A DNA stretch of 64,000 bases from Clostridia bacterium (lineage in GTDB: Bacteria; Bacillota; Clostridia; Christensenellales; Borkfalkiaceae), in assembly GCA_017462735.1 (NCBI GenBank), contig JAFTQO010000006.1:1-64000 (forward strand), read 5' to 3'. Below the pieces are notes generated by a model that made no database searches, was not told where the DNA came from, and saw only the letters and a list, made by a program, of their open reading frames with translations. Shown here one piece after another: positions 42,641 through 51,393 of this stretch (the first letter of the stretch is position 1; the number at the start of each line of letters is the position of its first letter). Position numbers and translations under genes: made by a program.

Positions 42641-43912
42641 ATGCAAAAGGGTTACGCGCGCCTCAAATGGGCGTGCTATACGGGCAATATTACTATGGCG
42701 GTAGTGGCGTGTTTGTCGCCGCTGTTATTTTTGACCTTTCACGATTTATACGGGGTGTCTTTTTCCTTGCTCGGGACTCTCGTTCTCGTCAATTTTGCTA
42801 CGCAACTCACCGTAGATTTGATTTTTTCTTTCTTTTCGCATAAGTTCAACGTATCCGCCACCGTCAAAGCGATGCCGATGATTGCCGTCGTGGGGTTCGT
42901 GCTGTTTACGTTGGCGCCTGTGATTTTCCCTGCGTCGCCCTACGTCGGGCTGCTCGTTGGCACGGTGATTTTTTCTTCGGCAAGCGGTTTAAACGAGGTG
43001 CTCATTTCTCCCGTTATCGCGGCAATCCCTGCGGAAGACCCCGACAAAGAGGTGAGCAAATTGCACGCCGTTTACGCGTGGGGCGCCGTGGGCGTGGTAT
43101 TGTTTTCGACTTTGTTTTTGTTCGTATTCGGGCGGGGAAATTGGCAATGGCTGATGGCGGTGCTGACCTTGCTTCCCACGGTGGCTTTTTTGCTGTTCAT
43201 CGGTTGCGATATCCCGAAAATGCAAACGCCTGAAAAGACGAAAGACGTCGCCCGTTTTTTGAAAAACAAGGGGGTATGGCTGGGTGTATTTGGGATTTTC
43301 CTCGGCGGCGCGGCAGAAATTACGATGTCTGGTTGGGCGTCTACCTATCTAGAAGAAACGCTGGGTTTAAATAAGATTTGGGGGGATATTTTGGGCGTTG
43401 CCGCCTTTTCGGCGACGCTGGGGCTTGGCAGAACGCTGTATGCAAAAATCGGTAAAAACGCTCCTCGTGCGCTTTGCTTGGGCTCTATCGGCGCTTTTGT
43501 GTGCTATCTGCTTGCCGCGTTTTCGCCTTTTGCTTGGGTGGGGCTTATCGGCTGCGCCTTTACGGGCTTTTGCGTGTCGATGCTTTGGCCGGGCAGTTTG
43601 ATTATCTCTTCGGCAAAATACCCCGCAGGCGGCGTGCTCGTATACGCGCTGATGGCGGCGGGCGGCGATTTGGGCGCTTCGCTCGGGCCGCAAATGGTGG
43701 GGGTCGTCACGGATATTGCCACGTCCTCGCCTGCGATGATTGAGTTGGCGGCGAAGTGGGGGATGACGTCGGGACAATTAGGGATGCGGCTGGGGCTGCT
43801 TATCGGTTCTCTCTTTCCGTTACTTGCTATTATCGTATTTGGACGTATTTGGCGTAAAGACGCTTCAAAAAACAAATTACCGCTTGAGCAAAAAATAAAA
43901 ACGGCTGATTAA
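42641..43912 (+). CDS. Major facilitator superfamily transporter
   Basis: A 423-residue membrane protein with twelve predicted spans and an internal duplication; the cytosolic loop after span 6 carries the charged PKMQTPEKTKD. The GLGRTLYAK segment after span 8 fits the repeated motif A of MFS carriers. Similar to fucose or sugar efflux members that function without a binding partner; substrate unknown. Ribosome site AGAGG is moderate. Confidence 0.85.
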   Translation: MQKGYARLKWACYTGNITMAVVACLSPLLFLTFHDLYGVSFSLLGTLVLVNFATQLTVDLIFSFFSHKFNVSATVKAMPMIAVVGFVLFTLAPVIFPASPYVGLLVGTVIFSSASGLNEVLISPVIAAIPAEDPDKEVSKLHAVYAWGAVGVVLFSTLFLFVFGRGNWQWLMAVLTLLPTVAFLLFIGCDIPKMQTPEKTKDVARFLKNKGVWLGVFGIFLGGAAEITMSGWASTYLEETLGLNKIWGDILGVAAFSATLGLGRTLYAKIGKNAPRALCLGSIGAFVCYLLAAFSPFAWVGLIGCAFTGFCVSMLWPGSLIISSAKYPAGGVLVYALMAAGGDLGASLGPQMVGVVTDIATSSPAMIELAAKWGMTSGQLGMRLGLLIGSLFPLLAIIVFGRIWRKDASKNKLPLEQKIKTAD

Positions 43913-43925
43913 CAGCCGTTTTTTT
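43897..43925. terminator. Bidirectional terminator between MFS gene and uppP
   Basis: AAAACGGCTG and CAGCCGTTTT form a stem that overlaps the MFS stop codon, with an A-run and a T-run on its sides. Confidence 0.9.
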
Positions 43926-43938
43926 ATGCGTTTTTTCG

Positions 43939-44802
43939 TTATACGAAAGCGGGTAAAAGGTTGCAGGCAATCAAGACGATAACCACTACGCCCAACCCGA
44001 TACGGTACCAACCGAAGGGAGTAAAGTCGTGTTTTCGGACGAAACTCATCAGCAGTTTTACCGCCAACATAGAGACGACGAAGGCAACCGCCGCCCCGAT
44101 GAGCAAATACCCGATTTCCGCGCCCGTGAAAACGTATCCGTCGAGTAAGGTCTTGAGGATTTTCAAAAGGCTGGCGCCCAGCATCACGGGGATAGCGAGG
44201 AAGAAGGTAAATTCGGCGCCTGCGGGTCTAGAGATACCGATGAGCAGGGCGGTCAAAATGGTGATGCCGGAGCGGGATGTCCCGGGGATAATGGCAAGCA
44301 CTTGGAATACGCCGATGATAATCGCGTGTTTAAAGGTAATTGCCGAGACGTCTTCGACTTGGAAAGCCTTATTTTTCTTTTTAATCAGCAGTTCGACGAG
44401 GATAAAGGCTACGCCGTAGACGATGAGGGCGATGGCGATAATCAAAGGGGATTCCGGCATATCGAGGAAAAGCCCGATGAGCGCGGGTAAACAAGCGACG
44501 AGGATTTTTGCCCACAGCAAAAGCGTCTCTTTTTTGGTGACGATTTTGCTCTTTTTTATGCCGTTTTCTTCCTTTTTTGTAAGCGCAAAGGGGAATATTT
44601 TTTTGAAGAAGAGACATACTACGGCAAGGACGGCACCCAACTGAATCACGTACAAGAACACTTGTTTGAAGGTGTCGTTTACGGCGAGAGGCCAAAAGCC
44701 GTCGAGAAGTAACATATGCCCGGTGGAAGAGATAGGCAACCATTCGGTAATGCCTTCTACGATGCCCAGCAATATAACTTTTAGGATTTCTAAAAATTCC
44801 AT
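43939..44802 (-). CDS. uppP: Undecaprenyl-diphosphatase
   Basis: Dephosphorylates undecaprenyl diphosphate at the membrane to recycle the peptidoglycan carrier lipid; confers bacitracin tolerance. The 287-residue, multi-span protein shows the signature GITEWLPISSTGHM (17-30) and the PGTSRSGITI motif. Full length for BacA/UppP. Confidence 0.95.
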   Translation of the reverse strand: MEFLEILKVILLGIVEGITEWLPISSTGHMLLLDGFWPLAVNDTFKQVFLYVIQLGAVLAVVCLFFKKIFPFALTKKEENGIKKSKIVTKKETLLLWAKILVACLPALIGLFLDMPESPLIIAIALIVYGVAFILVELLIKKKNKAFQVEDVSAITFKHAIIIGVFQVLAIIPGTSRSGITILTALLIGISRPAGAEFTFFLAIPVMLGASLLKILKTLLDGYVFTGAEIGYLLIGAAVAFVVSMLAVKLLMSFVRKHDFTPFGWYRIGLGVVVIVLIACNLLPAFV

Positions 44803-44835
44803 ATTTTTCTCCTTTTCGCTTCTTCCCGTAAAAGT

Positions 44836-44864
44836 ATTATAGTACGCCCGAACAAAAAAATCAA
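44836..44864 (-). promoter_or_regulatory. Promoter of uppP
   Basis: On the minus strand TTGATT, 17 bp, TATAAT. Confidence 0.8.
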
Positions 44865-44956
44865 TTAAAAAGACAAAAAAACAGCAAAAAACCTAAGAAA
44901 AAAGGCAAAAAATGCAAAAAAACGCCCAAAAATTGCAAAAAATTTGCAAAAATGTA

Positions 44957-44985
44957 TTGCATTTCAAAAAAAAGTATGATACAAT
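44957..44985 (+). promoter_or_regulatory. Promoter of the cold shock gene
   Basis: TTGCAT (44957-44962), 17 bp, TACAAT (44980-44985). Confidence 0.7.
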
Positions 44986-44991
44986 ACAAGC

Positions 44992-45102
44992 GTATCTAGG
45001 TAAAGACCTTGCTGTTTTACGGCTTCGATGTGTACGTTCTATTTTCTGAGGGAAGTTGTTTATGGGCTATCGGGGTACAAATAAAATAGGAGGGGACTAT
45101 TT
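44992..45102 (+). promoter_or_regulatory. Long 5' leader of the cold shock gene
   Basis: About 110 bases lie between the predicted start site and the ATG, unusual for this window. It holds a small AGGT/ACCT hairpin near 44998-45009 and ends in AGGAGGGG. Long leaders before cspA-type genes often act as cold-responsive RNA switches. Confidence 0.5.
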
Positions 45103-45315
45103 ATGAGCCAAGGTACGGTCAAATGGTTCAACGCAGAAAAAGGATACGGGTTTATCGCTAACGACGAAGGTGGCGACGACGTATTCGTACACTACTCGGC
45201 AATCGTAGCGGAGGGGTACAAGCGTTTGAAAGAAGGACAAAGGGTGTCTTTCGAGACGGAAACCGACCCGAAGAACGCAGAGAAGTTGCGCGCGGTCAAC
45301 GTGGTCGCGTTGTGA
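45103..45315 (+). CDS. Cold shock protein, CspA family
   Basis: A 70-residue single cold-shock domain that binds single-stranded RNA/DNA as a chaperone. RNP1 KGYGFI (13-18) and RNP2 VFVHYS (27-32) are intact. Strong ribosome site AGGAGGGG, long leader, and a terminator right after. Confidence 0.95.
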   Translation: MSQGTVKWFNAEKGYGFIANDEGGDDVFVHYSAIVAEGYKRLKEGQRVSFETETDPKNAEKLRAVNVVAL

Positions 45316-45334
45316 GAAAATAATCATTGTTTTC

Positions 45335-45364
45335 AACCGTGCAAAGTTGCGCGGTTCTTTTTTT
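45335..45364 (+). terminator. Terminator of the cold shock gene
   Basis: AACCGTGCAA and TTGCGCGGTT form a stem with one G-T pair, then a T-run. Confidence 0.88.
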
Positions 45365-45407
45365 GATAATTTCTTTTTTGCAAAAAAGAAAAAGTGCCTT
45401 TCCGTCG

Positions 45408-45436
45408 TTGACAAGGCATTTTTTTTATTGTATAAT
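45408..45436 (+). promoter_or_regulatory. Promoter of the Lgt-galactokinase fusion gene
   Basis: TTGACA (45408-45413), 17 bp, TATAAT (45431-45436). Confidence 0.85.
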
Positions 45437-45465
45437 AAAACCGATTACGGACAGGAGGACGAAAA

Positions 45466-47424
45466 ATGTATCCCTACGATATTCTCTTTGATATGAGTAT
45501 GTATTCGATATGTTTTTTGGTAGGGGTACTTTTCGCGCTCTTTTTCGTCAATTACGCCATTGAACGGCGTGGCTTTTCCTTAGGATTGCAACGGTTGGTT
45601 CTCATCGGCGGTTTTTCGGCGGTGGCGCTCGGTTACGGCAGCGCGATTTTATTTCAAGCCTTTTACGATTTTTTGGCGACGGGGATCTTCAAATTGGACG
45701 GTACGACGGGGGCGACTTTCTTCGGCGGTCTAATCGGCGGGGTGTTCGTATTCGTTCTCTTTTGGTTTTTGCTTGGCAAAAAGTTTTGTAAGGATAAAAC
45801 GGAGCCGAAAAACCGTTTCCCCGATATGCTGGATATGGCGGCGGCTTGCGTGCCTGTTGCACACGGGTTTGGCCGTTTGGGTTGTTTTTTTGCGGGCTGT
45901 TGCCACGGCGCGAAGACGGACGCTTGGTACGGCGTGATGATGTATATCGAAAAGGCGGGCGGCGGCAAGGAATGGGCAAAAGTCGTACCCATCCAACTCT
46001 TCGAGGCAATCTTCCTTTTTTTGCTGGGTGCGGCGCTACTCTTTTTGTACTTTACCCGCCGGCGTGAAAAACGTTTACCGTTGATGTCCTTCTATGCCTT
46101 TTTCTACGGGGTGTGGAGATACGTGATCGAGTTTTTCCGTACCGACGATAGGGGGGATACGTTGCTTCCCTTTATGACCCCTTCTCAACTGACGGCGGCT
46201 TTGCTGATACTGTTTGGCGGCGCGTATTTCATCCTTTGGTTGTTAAAGCGCAAAGGCGTCTTTGCAAAGCAGGCGGACAAACGCGCGTTTAAGCGTATTT
46301 TTGGTCAAAAACCCACGGGCAGGTATTGCGCGTCGGGGCGTATCAATATCCTTGGCGAACATATTGATTATTGCGGTGGCAAGGTATTGCCTGCCGCGCT
46401 CGGTTTAAAATGCTACGTTTACGGTGCGGCTAACGGCTTGGACGAAATCCGTCTTTTCTTTGAGGGGATGGAGTCGCCCGTATGCTTGCCTCTGGCCGAC
46501 TTGCTTTCCTGTAAGACTTTGCCCGTTGGCAACTATCAGGCGGGGGTCGCGCACGAATTGCAAAAAGCGGGCGTAAACCTCGTTGGATGCGATTTGTATT
46601 ATCGTTGTGAAGTTCCTTTTGGCGGCGCTCTTTCCTCTTCGGCGGCGATAGAGGTATCCACGGCGCTGGCATTGCTCGATTTGTCGGGAGAAAGTTTAGA
46701 CAAACGGGAAATCGCGTTGCTGTGTCAACGCGCGGAAAATGAGTTTGTCGGTGTCAATTGCGGCATCATGGACCAATACGTCGCCGCTTTTGGGAAAAAA
46801 GACAACGCTCTTCTCCTCGATTGCGGGGCAGTTTCGCACGAAGAGGTGCCCGTTTCGCTTAACGGCTATACCTTCTTGCTTGCCAATTGCAACCGTCCGC
46901 ACTCCTTGAAAGAAAGTAAATATAACGAACGCCGTGCCGAGACGGAAAAGGCGCTCAAAATCGTACAAAAGAAAAAACCTGTCGAGGCGCTTGCTTCCCT
47001 AACGGTGGACGAGGTGAAGTCCTTTGAAAAGAGTATGCCGAGGGAGGTTTATGCCCGCGTCTTGCACGTAGCGGCGGAGAACGCGCGCGTGCAGAGGGCG
47101 GTAGAGGCGCTTAAAGAGGGGGATATGCTGACGCTCGGCGCTCTTCTTGACGCCTCTCACGACAGTTTAAGGCGTCTTTACGAGGTGTCTTGCGAAGAGA
47201 CGGATACCCTGCAAGAAAGTTTCCGCAAGAGAAAGGGCTGTGTGGGGGCAAGGATGATAGGCGGCGGTTTCGGCGGTTGCGTTCTTGCGCTGGTCAAGAC
47301 CTCGCAGGCGGACAGATGCGAACAACGCGTGAAAGAAGAATACGCAAAGCGTATCGGGTATGCGCCCACCTTTTATCCAGTCCTCCTTTCGGATGGCACC
47401 GCGGTAGAGAAATTGGATAGGTGA
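45466..47424 (+). CDS. Fusion of an Lgt-like membrane domain and a galactokinase
   Basis: One uninterrupted 652-residue frame holds two complete proteins. Residues 1-265 form a multi-span domain like prolipoprotein diacylglyceryl transferase (GRLGCFFAGCCHG at 136-148, VPIQLFE at 174-180, EFFRTDDRG at 222-230), though the usual NGE of Lgt is replaced by AGCC. Residues 268-652 are a full-length galactokinase: GRINILGEHIDYCGG (291-305), GALSSSAA (387-394), catalytic-type MDQ (435-437) and GGGFGGC (599-605). No Met or ribosome site suits a separate start in the linker. It would place galactose phosphorylation at the membrane. MATE exporter follows 4 bases after the stop. Confidence 0.85.
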   Translation: MYPYDILFDMSMYSICFLVGVLFALFFVNYAIERRGFSLGLQRLVLIGGFSAVALGYGSAILFQAFYDFLATGIFKLDGTTGATFFGGLIGGVFVFVLFWFLLGKKFCKDKTEPKNRFPDMLDMAAACVPVAHGFGRLGCFFAGCCHGAKTDAWYGVMMYIEKAGGGKEWAKVVPIQLFEAIFLFLLGAALLFLYFTRRREKRLPLMSFYAFFYGVWRYVIEFFRTDDRGDTLLPFMTPSQLTAALLILFGGAYFILWLLKRKGVFAKQADKRAFKRIFGQKPTGRYCASGRINILGEHIDYCGGKVLPAALGLKCYVYGAANGLDEIRLFFEGMESPVCLPLADLLSCKTLPVGNYQAGVAHELQKAGVNLVGCDLYYRCEVPFGGALSSSAAIEVSTALALLDLSGESLDKREIALLCQRAENEFVGVNCGIMDQYVAAFGKKDNALLLDCGAVSHEEVPVSLNGYTFLLANCNRPHSLKESKYNERRAETEKALKIVQKKKPVEALASLTVDEVKSFEKSMPREVYARVLHVAAENARVQRAVEALKEGDMLTLGALLDASHDSLRRLYEVSCEETDTLQESFRKRKGCVGARMIGGGFGGCVLALVKTSQADRCEQRVKEEYAKRIGYAPTFYPVLLSDGTAVEKLDR

Positions 47425-47428
47425 CGAG

Positions 47429-48808
47429 GTGGAAGAAAGTCAGTCGAAAGCGTCGGCAAAGCATTATTTGACGGACGGACCGTTAAAACGTTCGTTACTC
47501 TACTTTACCTTGCCTTTATTTTTAAGCAATTTATTTCAACAGTTATATAACACGGTAGACACGGTCCTCGTCGGGTGGTATATTCCCGAGGCGTTGCCGT
47601 CGGTGTCCACCAGCGGGCACCTCGTCTTTTTGCTCGTCGGTTTTTTTAGCGGACTAGCGACGGGCGCAGGGGTGGTTATCGCCAATTATTTCGGGGCGAA
47701 AAAATACGAAGAGACGGAAAAAGCCGTCCATACGGACGTCCTGTTCGGGCTCATTTGCGGCGTCGTCTTTTCGGTACTAGGCTGTCTGTTGACGCCTGCT
47801 ATTTTGCGGTTGCTCGATACCCCTGAAGCGAATATGGGATATTCGACGGAATATTTCCGCGTGTACTTCGGCGGTGCGTTCACCGTCGTCCTGTACAACG
47901 TCTTCGTCGGCATTTTGCAGGCGGTGGGGGATAGCAAGCGCCCCTTGTATTATTTGATTTTATCCTCTTTGCTCAACGTCGTTCTGGATTATCTTTTTCT
48001 TGGCGTATTCGGTTGGGGGGTATGGTCGGCGGCGTTTGCCACCGTGCTTTCACAGGGCGTCAGCGCCGTGCTTTGTCTTATCCGTTTACTGACGGTCAAA
48101 GACGTCTACAGGCTGTCTCTTAAAAAATTGCGTTTTTACAAGGGTATGTTACCCGACATTTTAAAGATGGGTTTGCCGTCGGGCGTGCAAAATTCCGCGA
48201 TAGCCATCGCCAATCTGTTCGTTCTCCGTCAAGTCAATTCCTTTCAAGACAACGCCATCATTTCCGGGGTGGGTTGCTATATGAAAATAGAGGGATTTGC
48301 CTTTTTACCCATCACTTGCTTTTCCGTCTCCCTTGCCACTTTCGTTTCGCAAAATTTAGGGGCGAAAAACTACGATAGGGCGCGGGCAGGTGCGAGATTT
48401 GGCATCATCTGCTCGGTGGGTACGGCGGTGCTTATCGGCGTGGCGCTATATGCGTTAGCCCCCTTCTTTATGTCCTTATTTACAGCGGACGGCGAGGTGA
48501 TTGAAAACGGTGTCAATCAACTTCGGGCAGAATCGCTTTTTTACGGTTTACTCGCCTACGCCCATTGCATCGGCGGGATTTGCAGAGGGGCGGGCAAAGC
48601 CAATATCCCGATGATAATCATGCTGACTTGCTGGTGCGTAATTCGGGTAATTTTGCTCTCGATTGCGCTATCGATTAAAAAGGATATTTATTTCGTGTAC
48701 GTGATGTATCCCGTCACCTGGGCGCTGAGTTGCGTATGCTTTGCGCTGTACTATTTTTTAAGCGATTGGGTGCATGCCTACGACAAAGTTAAGGCGAAAA
48801 AGTCTTAA
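47429..48808 (+). CDS. MATE family exporter
   Basis: A 459-residue antiporter of the multidrug and toxin extrusion family with twelve spans in two repeats; conserved Pro/Gln/Asn-rich turns PLFLSNLFQQLYNTVDTVLVG at the start. It starts with GTG 4 bases after the fusion gene's stop behind AGGTGA, so both come from one transcript. Unclear whether the substrate is a drug or a metabolite linked to the galactokinase partner. Confidence 0.85.
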   Translation: MEESQSKASAKHYLTDGPLKRSLLYFTLPLFLSNLFQQLYNTVDTVLVGWYIPEALPSVSTSGHLVFLLVGFFSGLATGAGVVIANYFGAKKYEETEKAVHTDVLFGLICGVVFSVLGCLLTPAILRLLDTPEANMGYSTEYFRVYFGGAFTVVLYNVFVGILQAVGDSKRPLYYLILSSLLNVVLDYLFLGVFGWGVWSAAFATVLSQGVSAVLCLIRLLTVKDVYRLSLKKLRFYKGMLPDILKMGLPSGVQNSAIAIANLFVLRQVNSFQDNAIISGVGCYMKIEGFAFLPITCFSVSLATFVSQNLGAKNYDRARAGARFGIICSVGTAVLIGVALYALAPFFMSLFTADGEVIENGVNQLRAESLFYGLLAYAHCIGGICRGAGKANIPMIIMLTCWCVIRVILLSIALSIKKDIYFVYVMYPVTWALSCVCFALYYFLSDWVHAYDKVKAKKS

Positions 48809-49063
48809 TTTTGCGTCGCGAAATATTGCGTGTAAAAACATATGCCCTTTGCCTCATATGGCGACAAACGGACGAAAAAGAGTCTCGTATGCGGCTTGGG
48901 ACAAATGCGCTTTTCCCCAAATTTCCTTTTTCGGTAGGGTAGGGCGGAGAGGACAAAAAAAGACAAAAAATCCGCGGCTCGTCCGCGAGAAAAAAATAAA
49001 AATTTGGCGTAAGCGCGTAAAAAAGGAGACGATACGCCGCGCCTAAAAAATAAAGGAGAAATT
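48809..49063. other. Intergenic stretch, 255 bp
   Basis: No gene is seen. A CGCGG/CCGCG hairpin (about 48981-48998) has an A-run on the plus side and T-run on the minus side. The AAGGAG before 49064 is the next gene's ribosome site. No clear sigma-A promoter for the GH20 gene. Confidence 0.4.
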
Positions 49064-50674
49064 ATGCAACAAAACAATCGTTTCGGGGTGATGCTGGATA
49101 TGTCCAGGAACGCAGTTATGAAGGTAGACGAAATCAAAAAATACGCCAAGACCTTAAAGGCAATGGGCTACAATATGATTCAGTTGTACACCGAGGACAC
49201 GTACGAGGTGGACGGCGAGCCGTATTTTGGTTATTTGCGCGGCAGATATACGCAAGAGGAACTCAAAGAGGTGGTATCCTATTGCAACGGTTTGGATATG
49301 GAGGTAATCCCCTGCATTCAAACGCTTGCGCACCTTAACCAAATTTTCCGTTGGAAGACGTATTATGCCGATATGCTCGACTGCAACGACATTTTGCTCG
49401 TGGAAGAGGAAAAGACGTATGCGCTCATCGAAAATATGTTCAAGAGTATCCGCAAGTGCTTTACGAGCGAATACGTACATATCGGTATGGACGAGGCGCA
49501 TATGCTGGGTCTTGGGAAGTATCTTGACAAACACGGACCGGAACGTCGTTTCGACATTCTTTTACGTCACTTGCAAAAGGTGGTGGATATCGCCAAGAAA
49601 TACGGTTTTAAACCGCTGATGTGGTCGGATATGTTCTTCCGCTTGGAACACAAAGGTGAATACTACGGCAAAGATTTCAAGGTAGGGGACGACGTGCGAA
49701 AACTCGTTCCGAAAGAAGTCGAACTTGTCTATTGGGACTATTATCACACGGAAAAGGAAATGTACGACGGCATGATTTCCGCCCACCAAGACTTTGACAA
49801 CAACGTCTGGTTTGCCGGCGGCGCATGGACGTGGAGCGGGTTTGCTTCGGGCAACAAAAAGACCTTTGAGACGATGATCCCCGCGATGCAATCTTGTAAA
49901 GAAAAAGGGGTGAGCAACATCTTAATGACGATGTGGGGTGACAACGGTAAGGAGTGCTCCTTCTATTCCGTATTGCCTTCTTTGTACGCCGTAAAACGCG
50001 CTTACGACGGCGAGACGGACGTGGAAAAAATCAAGAGAGAGTTCTTTGAACTCACGGGGGAAAATTTCGACGATTTGTGTCTTTGCGACGCGCCTAACCA
50101 TATCAACGGTAAAAAGGATTGTATGTACAACGTTGCCAAGCACGCCCTTTACAGCGACCCGTTCAACGGCTTCTTAGACGTATCCTTTACGAGCGCGGAA
50201 TTCGCCAAGGAATATTACCTTGATTTGTCTAAGGAGTTAGAAAACGCCGCGAAGAGAAGCAAATATTCGTACCTGTTCAACAGCCACGCAAAACTTTGCA
50301 AAGTGCTTGCTCTCAAGTACGATTTGGGCGTTCGCACCCGTAGCGCGTATCAGGCGGAAGACAAAAAAGCGCTTAAAGGTTTGATTGCCGATTATACCAA
50401 GACGGAAAAGGCGTTGGAGGCTTTCTACGAGGCGTTCAAGGCGCTTTGGCTTAAAGAAAATAAGCCTCACGGCTTTGACGTGCAGGATATCCGCCTCGGC
50501 GGTTTGATGCAACGTATCCGTTCTTGTCGCGCCCGTTTGAAGGACTATTTGGCAGGGAAAGTGGATAAAATCGACGAGTTGGAAGAAGAATTGTTGCCTT
50601 ATCAAAACTTGGAGCCGGACGGAACTTTGTGTATGAACATCTGGCAACAAAACGCAACGGTAAACATCTTATAA
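49064..50674 (+). CDS. GH20-type beta-N-acetylhexosaminidase-like protein
   Basis: A 536-residue TIM-barrel enzyme of the GH20 group, which removes terminal N-acetylhexosamine by substrate-assisted catalysis. The catalytic Asp-Glu pair is HIGMDE (139-144). There is no signal peptide, so it acts in the cytosol on imported glycans. AAAGGAG precedes the ATG. Family members near this size include intracellular enzymes with a C-terminal helical domain. Follows the MATE gene by 255 bp in the same direction but has its own terminator. Confidence 0.8.
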   Translation: MQQNNRFGVMLDMSRNAVMKVDEIKKYAKTLKAMGYNMIQLYTEDTYEVDGEPYFGYLRGRYTQEELKEVVSYCNGLDMEVIPCIQTLAHLNQIFRWKTYYADMLDCNDILLVEEEKTYALIENMFKSIRKCFTSEYVHIGMDEAHMLGLGKYLDKHGPERRFDILLRHLQKVVDIAKKYGFKPLMWSDMFFRLEHKGEYYGKDFKVGDDVRKLVPKEVELVYWDYYHTEKEMYDGMISAHQDFDNNVWFAGGAWTWSGFASGNKKTFETMIPAMQSCKEKGVSNILMTMWGDNGKECSFYSVLPSLYAVKRAYDGETDVEKIKREFFELTGENFDDLCLCDAPNHINGKKDCMYNVAKHALYSDPFNGFLDVSFTSAEFAKEYYLDLSKELENAAKRSKYSYLFNSHAKLCKVLALKYDLGVRTRSAYQAEDKKALKGLIADYTKTEKALEAFYEAFKALWLKENKPHGFDVQDIRLGGLMQRIRSCRARLKDYLAGKVDKIDELEEELLPYQNLEPDGTLCMNIWQQNATVNIL

Positions 50675-50691
50675 GCATAATTTTGATAAGA

Positions 50692-50721
50692 AAAAAGCAC
50701 GGCTATCAAGCCGTGCTTTTC
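50692..50721. terminator. Bidirectional terminator between GH20 and niaR
   Basis: AAAAGCACGGCT and AGCCGTGCTTTT form a 12-bp perfect stem with an A-run and T-run. Confidence 0.93.
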
Positions 50722-50736
50722 CTGTCTTTGCAAGCA

Positions 50737-51258
50737 TTAATTAGATTCGATATAAATCTCTAAATCTTTCAGTTTTTTGACGATGCGTGAAAAACTTTCT
50801 TCATCGGGGACGGAAATGGTGTGGACGTGTAATCCTTCCGTCAGCAAGGATAAAGGATTTGCTCCCGTTTCTTGGATTTTGGAAACGAAAGTGTCGGCGT
50901 CATAGCGGGTAAAGATGTCTAATTTCACCGAAATAGTGCCATAGATGGAGTGTTCCACGATGACGTCCAATACCTTCCCGCCGTTATCAACGACGGCGTA
51001 AAATTCTTCGCGAACGTCGTTTTTTCCGTGCTTGACGACGATTCGTTTGCAAATCCCGCCCAGGCTGTTGGCGTCGCTGAGTACGTACCCGCGGTGTTCT
51101 GCGCGTATGCTGTGTCCTGCGGCGCGCAGCAGCGCGATATCCGCGACGATAATTTGTCTAGTGACCGAAAACTCTTTTGCAAGGCTTGTCGCGCTAATAG
51201 GTCCCTTTACTGATTGTAGACGTGCGATAATTAAATTTCTTCTCTCTTCTCCGTGCAT
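50737..51258 (-). CDS. niaR: Nicotinate-responsive repressor NiaR
   Basis: Represses NAD synthesis and niacin uptake genes when nicotinic acid is present. The 173-residue protein has an N-terminal HTH_11 domain (PISATSLAKEFSVTRQIIVADIALLRAAGH) and a 3H domain whose metal-binding His are visible in VVKHGKND, VEHSIYG and LHVHTI. Start at 51258 has GAGGAAATT; an in-frame extension of 17 codons lies upstream. Divergent to the nicotinamidase-like gene, a fitting target. Confidence 0.9.
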   Translation of the reverse strand: MHGEERRNLIIARLQSVKGPISATSLAKEFSVTRQIIVADIALLRAAGHSIRAEHRGYVLSDANSLGGICKRIVVKHGKNDVREEFYAVVDNGGKVLDVIVEHSIYGTISVKLDIFTRYDADTFVSKIQETGANPLSLLTEGLHVHTISVPDEESFSRIVKKLKDLEIYIESN

Positions 51259-51280
51259 AATTTCCTCTCTTATTTTTTCT

Positions 51281-51309
51281 ATTATATCACAATTTTTTTT
51301 AAAAATCAA
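51281..51309 (-). promoter_or_regulatory. Promoter of niaR
   Basis: On the minus strand TTGATT, 17 bp, TATAAT. Confidence 0.8.
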
Positions 51310-51321
51310 CCTCTTATTTCG

Positions 51322-51374
51322 TTGACAATCAAAAAAAGGCGGAGTATAATATGTATATACACATAAATATACAT
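51322..51374 (+). promoter_or_regulatory. Nicotinamidase promoter with NiaR-operator-like palindrome
   Basis: TTGACA (51322-51327), 17 bp, TATAAT (51345-51350). Directly after it lies ATGTATAT-N8-ATATACAT (51351-51374), covering the transcription start. Position and the NiaR gene next door make it a likely NiaR site. Confidence 0.75.
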
Positions 51375-51393
51375 CAAAATAAGGAGAAACAAA

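Noticed and set aside
44992..45102. Known riboswitch or 6S-like RNA before the cold shock gene
   Set aside because: Could not match conserved cores of any class; kept only as a long leader.
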